A stretch of DNA of 64,000 bases from Crocinitomix sp044361315. Its GTDB lineage: Bacteria > Bacteroidota > Bacteroidia > Flavobacteriales_D > Crocinitomicaceae. Below, one piece after another: positions 50,334-59,917 of this stretch (its first letter is position 1; each line of letters starts with the position of its first letter). The notes beneath the pieces are model-generated. The model was not told where the DNA came from and ran no database searches. It saw nothing but the letters and a program-made list of their open reading frames with translations. The stretch lies in assembly GCA_044361315.1 (NCBI GenBank), contig JBIKJA010000004.1, positions 1 to 64,000 on the forward strand. The letters run 5' to 3'. A program made the position numbers and the translations under genes.

Positions 50334-52460
50334 ATGCGCAAAAAAAACAAAAAAGAAAAATTCAGTAAAAAACTTCACAACGAGATTTTAGCGATTTATA
50401 CTGATAATTCTTCGGTAAGTTACGATTACAAACAAATTGCCGGATTTTTAGAAATTACAGACAAGGCTTTACGCAAATTAGTTTTCGAAATATTACTCGA
50501 TTTGGCTGCTCAAGGAATCTTAAAAGAAACCGAACGGGGAAAGTTTAAACTGGTTGGAGTAAATCAAAAGTTTATCACTGGTAAGATTGATATCGCTAAA
50601 CGTGGCGTAGGTTATGTTATTTCAGATGAATTAGAGACAGATCTGGTAATTCCATTGCACAGCATGGATCGTCTAATTCATGGGGATAAAGTTCGCGCAG
50701 AAGTTTTGCACGGAAGAGGCCGGAAAAAAGTGGAAGGCAGAATTATTGAAGTATTGGATCGTGGCACCCGTCGATTTGTCGGAATTTTGGACATTCAAAA
50801 AAAACATGCGTTTTTGGTTTCAGACGATCCAAAAATGAATACTGACATTTTTATTCCGCATGAAAAATTAAAAAAAGGTAAGTCTGGTGAAAAAGTGATT
50901 GTGAAAATTACCGATTGGCCACGAAATGCAAAAAATCCATTCGGTGAAGTGGTTGAAGTGCTTGGTTCGATGGATTCGAGCGATGTGCAAATGCGTGCAA
51001 TCTTGGCTGGTAACGGAATCAATTTTACCTTTCCAGATGCGGTGGTTGAAGAATCGAATCAAATTTCAGTTGTTTTAGAAGAAGAGGAAATCAAAACACG
51101 AACAGATTTTAGAGATATTCTCACTTTCACGATCGACCCAATTGATGCAAAGGATTTTGACGATGCCCTGTCGTACGAAAAATTGGCAAATGGGAATATA
51201 AGATTAGGTGTGCACATTGCCGACGTAGCGCATTATGTAAAAGTGGGTTCGCTATTGGATCAAGAAGCAAAAGAACGAGGCAATTCGGTATACCTAGTGG
51301 ATCGAGTAATTCCTATGTTACCCGAGCATTTATCCAACGGCGTTTGTTCCCTTCGACCTAACGAAGATAAATTTACCTTTTCGGCTGTTTTTGAATTGAC
51401 GATGAAGGGAGAGGTGGTGAATGAATGGTTTGGAAAAACGGTCATCTGCTCAAACCGCCGATTTACGTACGAAGAAGCACAAGCCGTAATCGAAACACAA
51501 AAAGGCGATTTAGTAACTGAATTATTAGAAGTAGATAGCATTGCAAAAATATTGAGGAAACACCGATTAGATTTGGGAGGTCTTGAAATTGTTAGTTCCG
51601 AAATTCGTTTTGAGTTAAATGAAGCAGGATTGCCAATAAATGTCCATAAAAAATTAATTAAGGACTCGAATAAACTTATCGAAGAATACATGCTTTTGGC
51701 AAATCGCAGCGTGGGTAAATTCATCGGCGATACCAAACGGAAAATAATGATCCCACTTATTTATCGAATTCACGACAAGCCAGACCGCGAAAAAGTGGAA
51801 CAATTTCGAGTGTTTGTCTCCAAATTCGGTAAAGATTTTACCTTTAAAAACGACAAAGACATCGCCATAAAAATGAACCAACTTTTTGAAGAAATGAAAG
51901 AGGATGGGAATTTTAACATGATTCAACAAATGGCGATAAAATCCATGGCTAAAGCAGTTTATGATACTGAAAACATTGGTCATTATGGCCTAGGTTTTCA
52001 ATATTACGCCCATTTCACCTCACCTATCCGGCGGTATGCCGATTTAATGGTTCACCGAATTTTGTTCGACGTATTGAATAAAAAACATCCGAAATACCCT
52101 CATCTTCAAGACACTGCACTGCATATTTCAATTACAGAACGAAAAGCAGTAGAGGCCGAGCGTGCATCAAAAAAATATTTCCAAGCACAATATTTGAAGG
52201 ATAAAATTGGCGAGCGTTTTGATGGCTTTGTGACAGGAATTACCGAATGGGGAATTTATGTGGAAATGTATGAAAACTTCTGCGAAGGAATGGTGATGTT
52301 AAAAAGTATGGACGACGACCGCTACTATTTTGATGAAAAAGAATACGCTGTCATTGGCCAACGAACCGGAAAATCATACACCGTTGGCGACAAAGTAACC
52401 GTTGAAATTTCGCGTGTAAGCTTAATCAAGAAACAAATCGACCTCGAACTTATTAACTAA
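50334..52460 (+). CDS. rnr: Ribonuclease R
   Basis: Processive 3'-5' exoribonuclease that degrades structured RNA and defective tRNA/rRNA, 708 residues. A basic N-terminus and winged-helix-like segment (about 20-75) are followed by two cold-shock domains (about 80-220). The RNB catalytic domain (about 250-580) contains TIDPIDAKDFDDALSYEKL with the metal aspartates, and HFTSPIRRYADLMVHRIL. An S1 domain (about 625-708: GFVTGITEWGIYVEMYENF) closes the protein. Convergent with the DUF2490 gene with no gap. Confidence 0.95.
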   Translation: MRKKNKKEKFSKKLHNEILAIYTDNSSVSYDYKQIAGFLEITDKALRKLVFEILLDLAAQGILKETERGKFKLVGVNQKFITGKIDIAKRGVGYVISDELETDLVIPLHSMDRLIHGDKVRAEVLHGRGRKKVEGRIIEVLDRGTRRFVGILDIQKKHAFLVSDDPKMNTDIFIPHEKLKKGKSGEKVIVKITDWPRNAKNPFGEVVEVLGSMDSSDVQMRAILAGNGINFTFPDAVVEESNQISVVLEEEEIKTRTDFRDILTFTIDPIDAKDFDDALSYEKLANGNIRLGVHIADVAHYVKVGSLLDQEAKERGNSVYLVDRVIPMLPEHLSNGVCSLRPNEDKFTFSAVFELTMKGEVVNEWFGKTVICSNRRFTYEEAQAVIETQKGDLVTELLEVDSIAKILRKHRLDLGGLEIVSSEIRFELNEAGLPINVHKKLIKDSNKLIEEYMLLANRSVGKFIGDTKRKIMIPLIYRIHDKPDREKVEQFRVFVSKFGKDFTFKNDKDIAIKMNQLFEEMKEDGNFNMIQQMAIKSMAKAVYDTENIGHYGLGFQYYAHFTSPIRRYADLMVHRILFDVLNKKHPKYPHLQDTALHISITERKAVEAERASKKYFQAQYLKDKIGERFDGFVTGITEWGIYVEMYENFCEGMVMLKSMDDDRYYFDEKEYAVIGQRTGKSYTVGDKVTVEISRVSLIKKQIDLELIN

Positions 52461-53153
52461 CTACTTCTTTTTCTTAAAAGAGGGTAAATCGTAATTGTAC
52501 ATAATCACGTAATTATGCGTGTTATTTTGAACCGCATTGTTTTCATATTCAAATAAGTAACGCACACTCACTGAATGTCTAGCGGGCAGGTCAAAATTAA
52601 AACCGGCATAAAAACGGTAGGCGCTTAACGGGCCATAACTGATGGGTGCATTTATTCGTTTAAATAGTTCTGCTCCTGCCACTGGAATCACCCGTTTAAA
52701 GTCTTTAAACTCGTATTTTAAATCCAATTTTAACCGCAAAAGGTTCCGAAAATCTTCCGAATAAGTTTCTGTATTTAGTCTATCAAAACCAAATTGGTAA
52801 CGGCCGCGTAACTTAAGTTTTAACCCAGAATCACCCAGTTTTTTGGCATATTCCACATTTAAACACAGCCTATTATTTGAGATAAAATACGTTTCTTGAT
52901 TTCTTCTACTAAACCGGTAAGCCAGCCCAACATTAAACGCTTTTGATAATTTATAACCCCCCCCCAATTCGTTGTAATACGTTTTAAGCGTCGACGCATT
53001 TTTGTAAAATCGCCCTTGTGTTTCGTAACTTAGGTTAATTTTTTTATTTAGGTCGGCAGACACGCCTGCACCAACCCAAAATTCAGCATCGGTTGTTTGT
53101 CCAAAGCTTAGGCCAGCAACAAAAATCCCAAAAGCAGTTAAAAACTTTCTCAT
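52461..53153 (-). CDS. DUF2490-family outer-membrane protein
   Basis: Protein of 230 residues with a signal peptide (FLTAFGIFVAGLSFGQ). Predicted barrel strands alternate: FWVGAGVSADLNKKINLSYE, YYNELGGGYKLSKAFNVGLA, LKLKLRGRYQFGFDRL, up to HNYVIMYNYDLPSFKKKK. This pattern and the initial D-A-E-F-W-V/x-G are typical of DUF2490, of unknown function. Its start overlaps the preceding lipoprotein gene's stop by 4 bases, so the two are probably one operon. Confidence 0.82.
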   Translation of the reverse strand: MRKFLTAFGIFVAGLSFGQTTDAEFWVGAGVSADLNKKINLSYETQGRFYKNASTLKTYYNELGGGYKLSKAFNVGLAYRFSRRNQETYFISNNRLCLNVEYAKKLGDSGLKLKLRGRYQFGFDRLNTETYSEDFRNLLRLKLDLKYEFKDFKRVIPVAGAELFKRINAPISYGPLSAYRFYAGFNFDLPARHSVSVRYLFEYENNAVQNNTHNYVIMYNYDLPSFKKKK

Positions 53154-53542
53154 TCAAAAATAATTAAATCTTCAACTTTTAAATCTTGTTTTTTTCCAGT
53201 AATTTCAACGATTTTTGTAATAGCTTCTTGACCTCCAAGGCAGGTATCACATTTAGAATAAGCAAAAATAGTGTATTTACCGGGCGTCAAAAACCGGAAA
53301 CTGTAACTACCGTCTAAACTCGTTGAAAATTTGTCATTATACGTCGAATTTCCGTCACCGTAAATAATATAAACATCCTGATCCATTGCGTAATACTCCG
53401 AAACAATGTCCCCGGCTGTATTTTTATCAATCACATAAATTTTACCAGAAATACTTGAGTTTCCTCCTTCGCCAGCGGCTTTATTACATGAAAATAAAAC
53501 TACCGAAAGTAAAAAAATCGAAAAAATTGCGCAATGTTTCAT
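53150..53542 (-). CDS. Small lipoprotein with prealbumin/carboxypeptidase-regulatory-like fold
   Basis: Lipoprotein of 130 residues: the signal ends at VVLFSCNKA. The mature part has ISGKIYVIDKNTAGD, DGSYSFRFLTPGKYTIFAYS and KIVEITGKKQDLKVEDLIIF, a seven-stranded pattern like the CarboxypepD_reg/transthyretin-like domains. A CDTCLGG pair of cysteines could form a disulfide. Overlaps the DUF2490 gene by 4 bases. Function unknown. Confidence 0.65.
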   Translation of the reverse strand: MKHCAIFSIFLLSVVLFSCNKAAGEGGNSSISGKIYVIDKNTAGDIVSEYYAMDQDVYIIYGDGNSTYNDKFSTSLDGSYSFRFLTPGKYTIFAYSKCDTCLGGQEAITKIVEITGKKQDLKVEDLIIFE

Positions 53543-53660
53543 TTTTTTAATGTGTTTAGTTGAACGGTGAAATTAATAATTAATTAATAAATGGTTGACA
53601 TTCTCGTAATATTGTTTCGTTGTCCACAAAAATTCTATTCGCCAAACCAACCAAAAACTG

Positions 53661-53668
53661 TATTTTTG
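53661..53668 (+). promoter_or_regulatory. -7 promoter element of small membrane-protein gene
   Basis: TATTTTTG matches TAnnTTTG and lies 30 bases before the ATG at 53699, which supports that start over one at 53591 that would begin upstream of the promoter. Confidence 0.4.
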
Positions 53669-53698
53669 ATACAAAGAAAAGATATTTTTCCCCTTTTT

Positions 53699-53899
53699 AT
53701 GGAAACTGAAGATATAGATAAGATTAATTTAACGCAATTTAAAGGACATCACCGTAAATTTCCTTGGGGTTTGGTTATTCGTATTGTCTTGGTGGCTGTA
53801 GGTTTCATCGTCGTTACAATTTTATTAAACCAGTTATCCGAAAAGTACGATCAACCAAATATGAACATTGAGAAAGATGTAGAAATCGAAGTTCAGTAG
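53699..53899 (+). CDS. Small single-span membrane protein
   Basis: From the ATG at 53699 it encodes 66 residues: a charged N-terminus (METEDIDKINLTQF), a membrane helix at about 27-44 (IRIVLVAVGFIVVTILL) and an acidic tail. An earlier in-frame start at 53591 would give 102 residues but would precede the likely promoter. No family recognised. Confidence 0.55.
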   Translation: METEDIDKINLTQFKGHHRKFPWGLVIRIVLVAVGFIVVTILLNQLSEKYDQPNMNIEKDVEIEVQ

Positions 53900-53924
53900 T
53901 ATTTCCTATTGTGCACAATTCAAT

Positions 53925-54012
53925 TTTGGGCGTTCGAGCGGGCTCGCTGGGCTCGCTTTATTGCCGATAATCGGACAATAAGAGCTCAAACAACACCTCT
54001 GTTCCTTAACGC
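53925..54012 (+). repeat. Dispersed element copy C (88 bp)
   Basis: Begins TTTGGGCGTTCGAGCGGG and ends TTCCTTAACGC. Inside: GAGCGGGCTCGC repeats and the near-palindrome TTGCCGATAATCGGACAATAA. Same ends as copy B, same length as copy A, different interior. Confidence 0.65.
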
Positions 54013-54127
54013 TCCCCCCTAATTCCCCCTAATCAACTGCACCGAATGGTTAAAAAGTTCCATTATTTAACACTCTTAATTTATGGAATCAAACTTCCTA
54101 CTAGAAAATAAAAGATTTGGAAAGAAA

Positions 54128-54463
54128 CTAATATTGCACCTGAAGGGTCCCTTGCTGGGTAGTTACTGTACCATCAGAAACTACTAATTCGAGGAGTACG
54201 AAATAGGTGCCGGGTGCTACTTTTACGCCTGCGTGGGTGTATGCATCCCAAGTTCCATTTAGACCAAAATATCGGTAAATGGGTTGACCATAGCGATTAA
54301 AAATGGTACAGGTTAAGTTTTCGTAGCCTGTTGATCGGACAAAAAACACATCGTTAACACCGTCGTTATTAGGACTAATAATGTTTGGAATTACAGCATC
54401 TTGGCTAAAAGAAACTGACGAAAAAAGAAAGAAAAAAATAATATATATTTCTTTTAGTTTCAT
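54128..54463 (-). CDS. Minimal protein made of a gliding-type/T9SS type B C-terminal domain
   Basis: Only 111 residues. A signal peptide (IYIIFFFLFSSVSFSQ) is followed directly by a type B sorting domain: VIPNIISPNNDGVNDVFFVR, CTIFNRYGQPIYRYFGLNGT, and VAPGTYFVLLELVVSDG, ending LQVQY. In the phylum this domain normally closes very large adhesins or enzymes; here nothing precedes it. It may be a decayed remnant whose signal peptide was captured, or a genuine small surface protein. It has its own promoter. Confidence 0.75.
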   Translation of the reverse strand: MKLKEIYIIFFFLFSSVSFSQDAVIPNIISPNNDGVNDVFFVRSTGYENLTCTIFNRYGQPIYRYFGLNGTWDAYTHAGVKVAPGTYFVLLELVVSDGTVTTQQGTLQVQY

Positions 54464-54480
54464 ACGTGACCACTAAAGTA

Positions 54481-54488
54481 CAAAAATA
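54481..54488 (-). promoter_or_regulatory. -7 promoter element of the minimal type B protein
   Basis: On the minus strand TATTTTTG matches TAnnTTTG, 18 bases before the ATG at 54463. This suggests the small gene is expressed on its own. Confidence 0.4.
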
Positions 54489-54585
54489 CTTTAAATTATT
54501 GTCATTGTTATTTTAAAATACACCAAGTAGGTTCTAGAAATCTGATCCACACGGTGGTTGTTTTTTGCAAATTTTGCTTCTTGAG

Positions 54586-57384
54586 TTATTTCAATTCTAA
54601 ACCAAATTCTTTTCCTTTTGAAATAGCCGGAACGCCTTCTTCCATCCAAACTGGAATTGGCGCACCCAATAAATAATAATCAAAAAACTGGCGCATTCGA
54701 ATACTCAAATCTACTCGGTTAGGCATTTTCATTAAATTGTGTTCGTCGCCGTTATAATTTAATAACCAAACGGGTTGTCCAAGACGTCGTAAACCCATAT
54801 AAAGTTCAATTCCTTGGTACCACGGCACTGCGCCATCGCCATCGTTGTGCATGATTAATAAAGGAGTAGTTACCTTGTTTAACGCAAATAATGGAGAGTT
54901 TTCGACATATAATTCTGGTTTTTCCCAAATAGTATAACCAATTCTGCTTTGCGCTCGTTCGTATTGAAACATTCTACTCAATCCACTTCCCCAACGCACA
55001 CCGCCGTACGCCGAAAACATATTACTAACTGGAGCTCCTGCCATTGCTGCGCGATATTTTCCTGTCATGGTAATTAATTGTGCGGTTTGATAACCACCCC
55101 AACTTTGTCCTTGTAAGCCCATTCGGGTGCTGTCAATGCATGAATTGGTTCGGGTTAAATAATCCGTGCCACTTACAATACAATCATAAGCCGATTTTGC
55201 TGGATGTCCTGCGTTGTATTCGATGTCTGGAATAAAAATTATATATCCATTACTTACATACTCAGTTGGAAAAACGATTGATGCCGTTGGTTTTGGGGCG
55301 TAATGCACATGAATGTCTTGTGTGTATTTTTCATAAAAATAGGTAATCATTGGGTAGGATTTTGTTCCGTCAAAATCTTCAGGTTTGTACAATAAACCTC
55401 TCAAAGATCTTCCATCAAAACTTTTCCATTCAACCATTTCCACTGTTCCCCAATTATATTCTTTTTGTTGAGGGTTGGTTTCGGTTAATTTTCGGCAATT
55501 TTTAAAATCTAACTGGCAAGTTTCTAGTTCGGGATAATCAATAAAACTCATTCTTCGAAATAGAACTTCGTCAGCTTCGTCGGCTTTGGTCATGTAAATA
55601 AATTGATGATCGCTTTCGATTAATTTGGTTAAAACCGGAGATTTATCCTGAAAATCCAAGGCATAATAAGCTTCAGATTTGGTGCGGAAATTTACACCAC
55701 TCAACAAACTATTTTCAAGCGTGATATAGGTGCTGTCTGCATCAAAGTTTTTTAAACGGTAAGTAACTAAATCTTTCGTTTTATTCGTGTTAGTAAGTGG
55801 AAAAGAAAGACTTGGATCAGACGGACAAAGGGCATAGACATTGTGTTGAGAATTCACCAAATAAAATTCTTTCCCGTCTAATAGTGTCCAAGCTACCCCA
55901 CCTTCTGATTCAGCAATATAAGGCATACCATTCAAATCCATGGCAAAAACGTCTTTAAACTGCTCGGTTAAATTCGTTTTTAAATTCACTTCAAGCGATA
56001 GTGCAATCCAATTTGAATCTGGACCATCGTAATACAAATAAAATTTTCCAGAGGGTGATAATTCGTTGTCGAAACCATGTGCTTTATTTATCACGAACTT
56101 CTCTCCAGTTTCAAAATTCACTAAATAAATGTCCTGCTTAAACGGATAATCCCAGGTGGCTGAAATGGAATAAGGACTTGAAGCATAACCTAATCCAAAT
56201 GCCCCATTTCCTTTATCTATGCTAGTAACACGGGTCACCAATTCATCTTCTAAATGCACTAGTTTTTTGTTATCAAACGTATAAATCGATCGATACGTTT
56301 TCTTTTCGTCGGCTTTTTTCTCTTTTAATTGTTGAGGTTGAATCTTTAAATCTGTTCCTCCCCAAACATCTAGCACTACTTTTTCATCTTCAAGTAAGGA
56401 GTCTTTAGGATCTTGTTTTACAATTAAATTAGTGCCAAAAAATAATCGTTTACCGTTTTCTGAAAATGAAACGGAAGATAAATTTGAAATCGTATAATTT
56501 TCTCGCAAGCCTGCCGTGGTTGAATCAATCAAAAGCTGCGCCGAATCCATTGTCGAATTCCAATAGGAAAGGGCATAGGTTTTTCGCTTATTGGTGTCGG
56601 TGGTGTGCATAAATACAAGTTGCTCATCCGAATCATCAAAGGTAATTCTGTCAATGTCTAATTGAGAACTCAACAAATGAATCGTTTTTTGAGTTGCTGT
56701 AAAATAGACATGAATACTCAACGTATCTTCATCACCTTGTTTACTAGTAATGTAAATTAATTTATCTCCAGATTTACTTAATTGGTAATCGGTGACGCCA
56801 TCAAAACTTAAATCTTCACCCGTTATTGGGTTCACTAAATGCAAGGAAGTTCCCGAAGTTTTTTCTTTTTCACATCCCTTTTTTTTATGGATTTTACATT
56901 TTTTCTTAGCAGGGCAATCTTTTCGTTCGTCATTTCCAGATAGATAGGCAAATAATACATTTTCAGATAATTGGTATGATTTTATCGCTGGAATAATCCT
57001 CAAGGAATCCGTTTTTGGAAAATAAATGGCCAATGAATCTTTTGGAAATTTTTCCTCTTTTGCTTTTGCTAATTTTAACGTACGAACGGTGTCTGCCTGA
57101 GGTTTGATTTGAAAGATTACAAACTCTTCTAACTTGGAGATTGTTAAATTTGATCCACGGGCAAATGTTCTTTTTTGACTCCCATCAATTAACTCAACGA
57201 ATAAAGTTCCATCTCCTTTTAAGGGATTTATTTGATATGAAATGAGTTTCCCACTCGCTGACTGCTGAACATCAGCAATGGAATTCCATGAATCATAGAC
57301 AATGTGGTCAATCTTTTTTTTCTCTTGAGAGAACGTCGTAAAGTGGATCAAGGCAATAAAAATGATCCCTATTTTTTTCAGCAT
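54586..57384 (-). CDS. S9-family (prolyl oligopeptidase-like) peptidase
   Basis: Exported serine peptidase, 932 residues. Signal peptide (GIIFIALIHFTTFSQ), a long beta-propeller region (about 30-640) and an alpha/beta-hydrolase domain (about 660-925). The nucleophile is in GLQGQSWGGYQTAQL (Ser near 763), the Asp in MHNDGDGAVPWYQG (near 848) and the His in GDEHNLMK (near 881). A Lys/Cys-rich insert (AKKKCKIHKKKGCEKEK) in the propeller is unusual. Cleaves peptides, probably in the periplasm. It lies 30 bases after the TonB receptor gene and may be cotranscribed, suggesting peptide uptake. Confidence 0.9.
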   Translation of the reverse strand: MLKKIGIIFIALIHFTTFSQEKKKIDHIVYDSWNSIADVQQSASGKLISYQINPLKGDGTLFVELIDGSQKRTFARGSNLTISKLEEFVIFQIKPQADTVRTLKLAKAKEEKFPKDSLAIYFPKTDSLRIIPAIKSYQLSENVLFAYLSGNDERKDCPAKKKCKIHKKKGCEKEKTSGTSLHLVNPITGEDLSFDGVTDYQLSKSGDKLIYITSKQGDEDTLSIHVYFTATQKTIHLLSSQLDIDRITFDDSDEQLVFMHTTDTNKRKTYALSYWNSTMDSAQLLIDSTTAGLRENYTISNLSSVSFSENGKRLFFGTNLIVKQDPKDSLLEDEKVVLDVWGGTDLKIQPQQLKEKKADEKKTYRSIYTFDNKKLVHLEDELVTRVTSIDKGNGAFGLGYASSPYSISATWDYPFKQDIYLVNFETGEKFVINKAHGFDNELSPSGKFYLYYDGPDSNWIALSLEVNLKTNLTEQFKDVFAMDLNGMPYIAESEGGVAWTLLDGKEFYLVNSQHNVYALCPSDPSLSFPLTNTNKTKDLVTYRLKNFDADSTYITLENSLLSGVNFRTKSEAYYALDFQDKSPVLTKLIESDHQFIYMTKADEADEVLFRRMSFIDYPELETCQLDFKNCRKLTETNPQQKEYNWGTVEMVEWKSFDGRSLRGLLYKPEDFDGTKSYPMITYFYEKYTQDIHVHYAPKPTASIVFPTEYVSNGYIIFIPDIEYNAGHPAKSAYDCIVSGTDYLTRTNSCIDSTRMGLQGQSWGGYQTAQLITMTGKYRAAMAGAPVSNMFSAYGGVRWGSGLSRMFQYERAQSRIGYTIWEKPELYVENSPLFALNKVTTPLLIMHNDGDGAVPWYQGIELYMGLRRLGQPVWLLNYNGDEHNLMKMPNRVDLSIRMRQFFDYYLLGAPIPVWMEEGVPAISKGKEFGLELK

Positions 57385-57414
57385 AAAGTCTTATTATAAA
57401 TAGTTTAGTTCGTT

Positions 57415-59856
57415 TTACCTACTCGACGAACCAGCGACTTTTAAATCAATTTTGTAATAAAATACAGGTAAAAACCCAAGTTGGTAGCGTTCGGATGTAA
57501 GCGAACTTGTATTGGGTGTGTACGTTAATGCAAGGATGTTTTTTATGTTGAACATGTTAATCAAATCCAAGCCAAATTCGTGGGTGATTTTTTTCGCATT
57601 TATGGTATAATTCACCTTCATATCCACTCTAAAATAATCTTTAAATCTATTTTCGTTATATCCCTCATCCAAATACACAATTTCTTTCAAGGAATCTGTC
57701 ATGACTAGATTAACATTGCCATAGCGCATCCCGCCGGCGTAAGTTACTTTTAATCCTAAAGCAAAAATATTTTTATCTTGTTTTCCAACTTTAAATTCTT
57801 TTCCACCCAATAAATTCATGATGTAATTTCCATTAAAATCGGTGTTTCGTTGAATGCCATCACTTCCTATATATTGAGAATTATACAAACTTGCGGTTGT
57901 CATAAAAAAGAAACTATTGTCAAAGTATTTTTGAATCGTCAATTCAATACCCATATTTGTACCTGTTCCGGTGTTTTGAAGGGTGTCTGGAAAGAAACGA
58001 GCAAAGCCACTACCTTGGTTTAACACCGAAAATGAAGAAGATTCAACTTCGACCGGAATATTGTATAAATATTGATAATATAGTTCTGTTTTAAAGAGCA
58101 TTGATTTTTTGAATTGTCTGGAATAGCTTAAAACGGTGTGGATACTTCGTGAAAAATCAATATTTAAATTATGTGGTTCGGTATTCCCGTTGAGTTGATA
58201 ACCATAAATGTAAAGTGGATGAATTTGTGAGTGCATCCCGGTACCAATCCCAATTACGCTTTTTTCATCAGGCGTGAATTTTAATCCGATACGCGGTTCG
58301 GCCGGCGAAATGGATTTGCTTAAAGTGAAATATTGGCTGTGGATTCCTGCATTTAAGGTCAATTTCTCTGAGATTTTATATTTCCATTGCACAAATGGCT
58401 GGATTAACAAAACAGGGGTGGTGGATTGATAATCCCAACGATAATAATAGGCCGAAAGAGAATCTGTAATATCCGTACGAATGGAGTCTAACAAATCAAA
58501 GTGATAAGCATCCACATTAAGCCCATATTTTAGCAAATGGCGCTGGTTAATTTTATAATTAATGCTGATATAGGCTGATGCAATTCCAATATCATAAGAA
58601 TACCCCATCATATTAAAAGGCTTCGCATTATAAATCCAAGTGCTGTCTGCTCCTAAAGTTCTCAAAATATAGCGGTGATCAGTATATTGATTTTGTCTTG
58701 AATATGAAAGGGTTGTTTTCAAAAAAGTTTTTTTGTTGATCGCTCGTTTGTATGTTAGTCCCGTTACAGCCATTTTGGAGCCAAAATATTGATCACGATC
58801 TTGCTCACCAAAGGCATCTTGTGCTGGTTTTATTTGGTTAGATATCAATAATGAGATTGAACTTGCTCCACCCATTCCCCAAAATGAAAGTTGTCCTCCT
58901 TTTTTCAATGGGAAATTGAATTTAAATGCCCCATCTCCATAAACAGGAACAGCATCAGTGCCGTATTTAATCCCAATTTTATCCATCAATGTTAAGGTCG
59001 AGTAGCGTCCGACGATTAAATAGCTCGCTTTTGATTTTTTTGATAAAGGGCCTTCAAATAATAATTCTGTCCCTAAAAAACCAAATTGTCCTGTAAATTC
59101 ATGGCGCTGATCATTTCCATTTCGCAACCTTAAGTCAAATACACCTGAGGTACTATTTCCATATTCAGCAGGAAAAGCACTCATAAAAAAGTCTGAATTA
59201 TCTAAATACTTATTATTTAAAATGGAAACTGGGCCGCCAGTAGATCCAGCAACCGCAAAATGGTTTGGATTCGGAATTGCAACACCTTCAATACGGTATA
59301 AAATTCCTAAAGGTGAATTTCCACGAATTACAAGGTCGTTTCTTGAATCGTCGGTTCCTGTTGCCCCTGCGTAATTTGAAATCATTCGCGCTGGATCACT
59401 TCTACTTCCCGCATAGCGATTGGTTTCTTCGATTGAAAAAGATTGTGAACTTACCGTGGTCATTTCGTTGTTTATTTCCCCCTTTTTTCTAGATGTCACT
59501 ACTATTTCTTCTGTTGTAATAGAAGCTTCTTCTAAGTCAATATTGATAATTAGCTCTCTACCACTGGTTAGCGTGACTGTAATTTCTCGGGTAGTATATC
59601 CCAAATAGTTGGCCTCAAGAATATGTTTGCCAATAGGAACGTTTTTTAGGAGAAAATCACCATTTTCATCGCACACGCTTCCAATTAGTTGATTTTTCAG
59701 TCCGATTACTTTGATTTTGGCACCAATTAAGGGGTAGCGCGTTTCAGAATCAACAATTTTACCTCTTATATTTTGTTTAAAGGTTGATGAAGTGTCTTGA
59801 GCAAATAGGCAAGAATGAGTGAAATAAAAAAACAGCATCAATAAAATTGGTCGCAT
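57415..59856 (-). CDS. TonB-dependent receptor with carboxypeptidase-like N-terminal domain
   Basis: Outer-membrane receptor of 813 residues. Signal peptide (ILLMLFFYFTHSCLFAQ), a CarboxypepD_reg-like domain (about 30-115: GKIVDSETRYPLIGAKIKVI), a plug domain (about 130-230: NDLVIRGNSPLGILYRIEGV) and a 22-strand barrel to the end. Substrate unknown; the adjacent S9 peptidase suggests peptides. A decayed relative lies at 33533-34040. Confidence 0.92.
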   Translation of the reverse strand: MRPILLMLFFYFTHSCLFAQDTSSTFKQNIRGKIVDSETRYPLIGAKIKVIGLKNQLIGSVCDENGDFLLKNVPIGKHILEANYLGYTTREITVTLTSGRELIINIDLEEASITTEEIVVTSRKKGEINNEMTTVSSQSFSIEETNRYAGSRSDPARMISNYAGATGTDDSRNDLVIRGNSPLGILYRIEGVAIPNPNHFAVAGSTGGPVSILNNKYLDNSDFFMSAFPAEYGNSTSGVFDLRLRNGNDQRHEFTGQFGFLGTELLFEGPLSKKSKASYLIVGRYSTLTLMDKIGIKYGTDAVPVYGDGAFKFNFPLKKGGQLSFWGMGGASSISLLISNQIKPAQDAFGEQDRDQYFGSKMAVTGLTYKRAINKKTFLKTTLSYSRQNQYTDHRYILRTLGADSTWIYNAKPFNMMGYSYDIGIASAYISINYKINQRHLLKYGLNVDAYHFDLLDSIRTDITDSLSAYYYRWDYQSTTPVLLIQPFVQWKYKISEKLTLNAGIHSQYFTLSKSISPAEPRIGLKFTPDEKSVIGIGTGMHSQIHPLYIYGYQLNGNTEPHNLNIDFSRSIHTVLSYSRQFKKSMLFKTELYYQYLYNIPVEVESSSFSVLNQGSGFARFFPDTLQNTGTGTNMGIELTIQKYFDNSFFFMTTASLYNSQYIGSDGIQRNTDFNGNYIMNLLGGKEFKVGKQDKNIFALGLKVTYAGGMRYGNVNLVMTDSLKEIVYLDEGYNENRFKDYFRVDMKVNYTINAKKITHEFGLDLINMFNIKNILALTYTPNTSSLTSERYQLGFLPVFYYKIDLKVAGSSSR

Positions 59857-59917
59857 AAATCAAGTGATTACGTTATAGGAAGTGAATTTAATAATATTTC
59901 ACAAGTTACAATACCTA

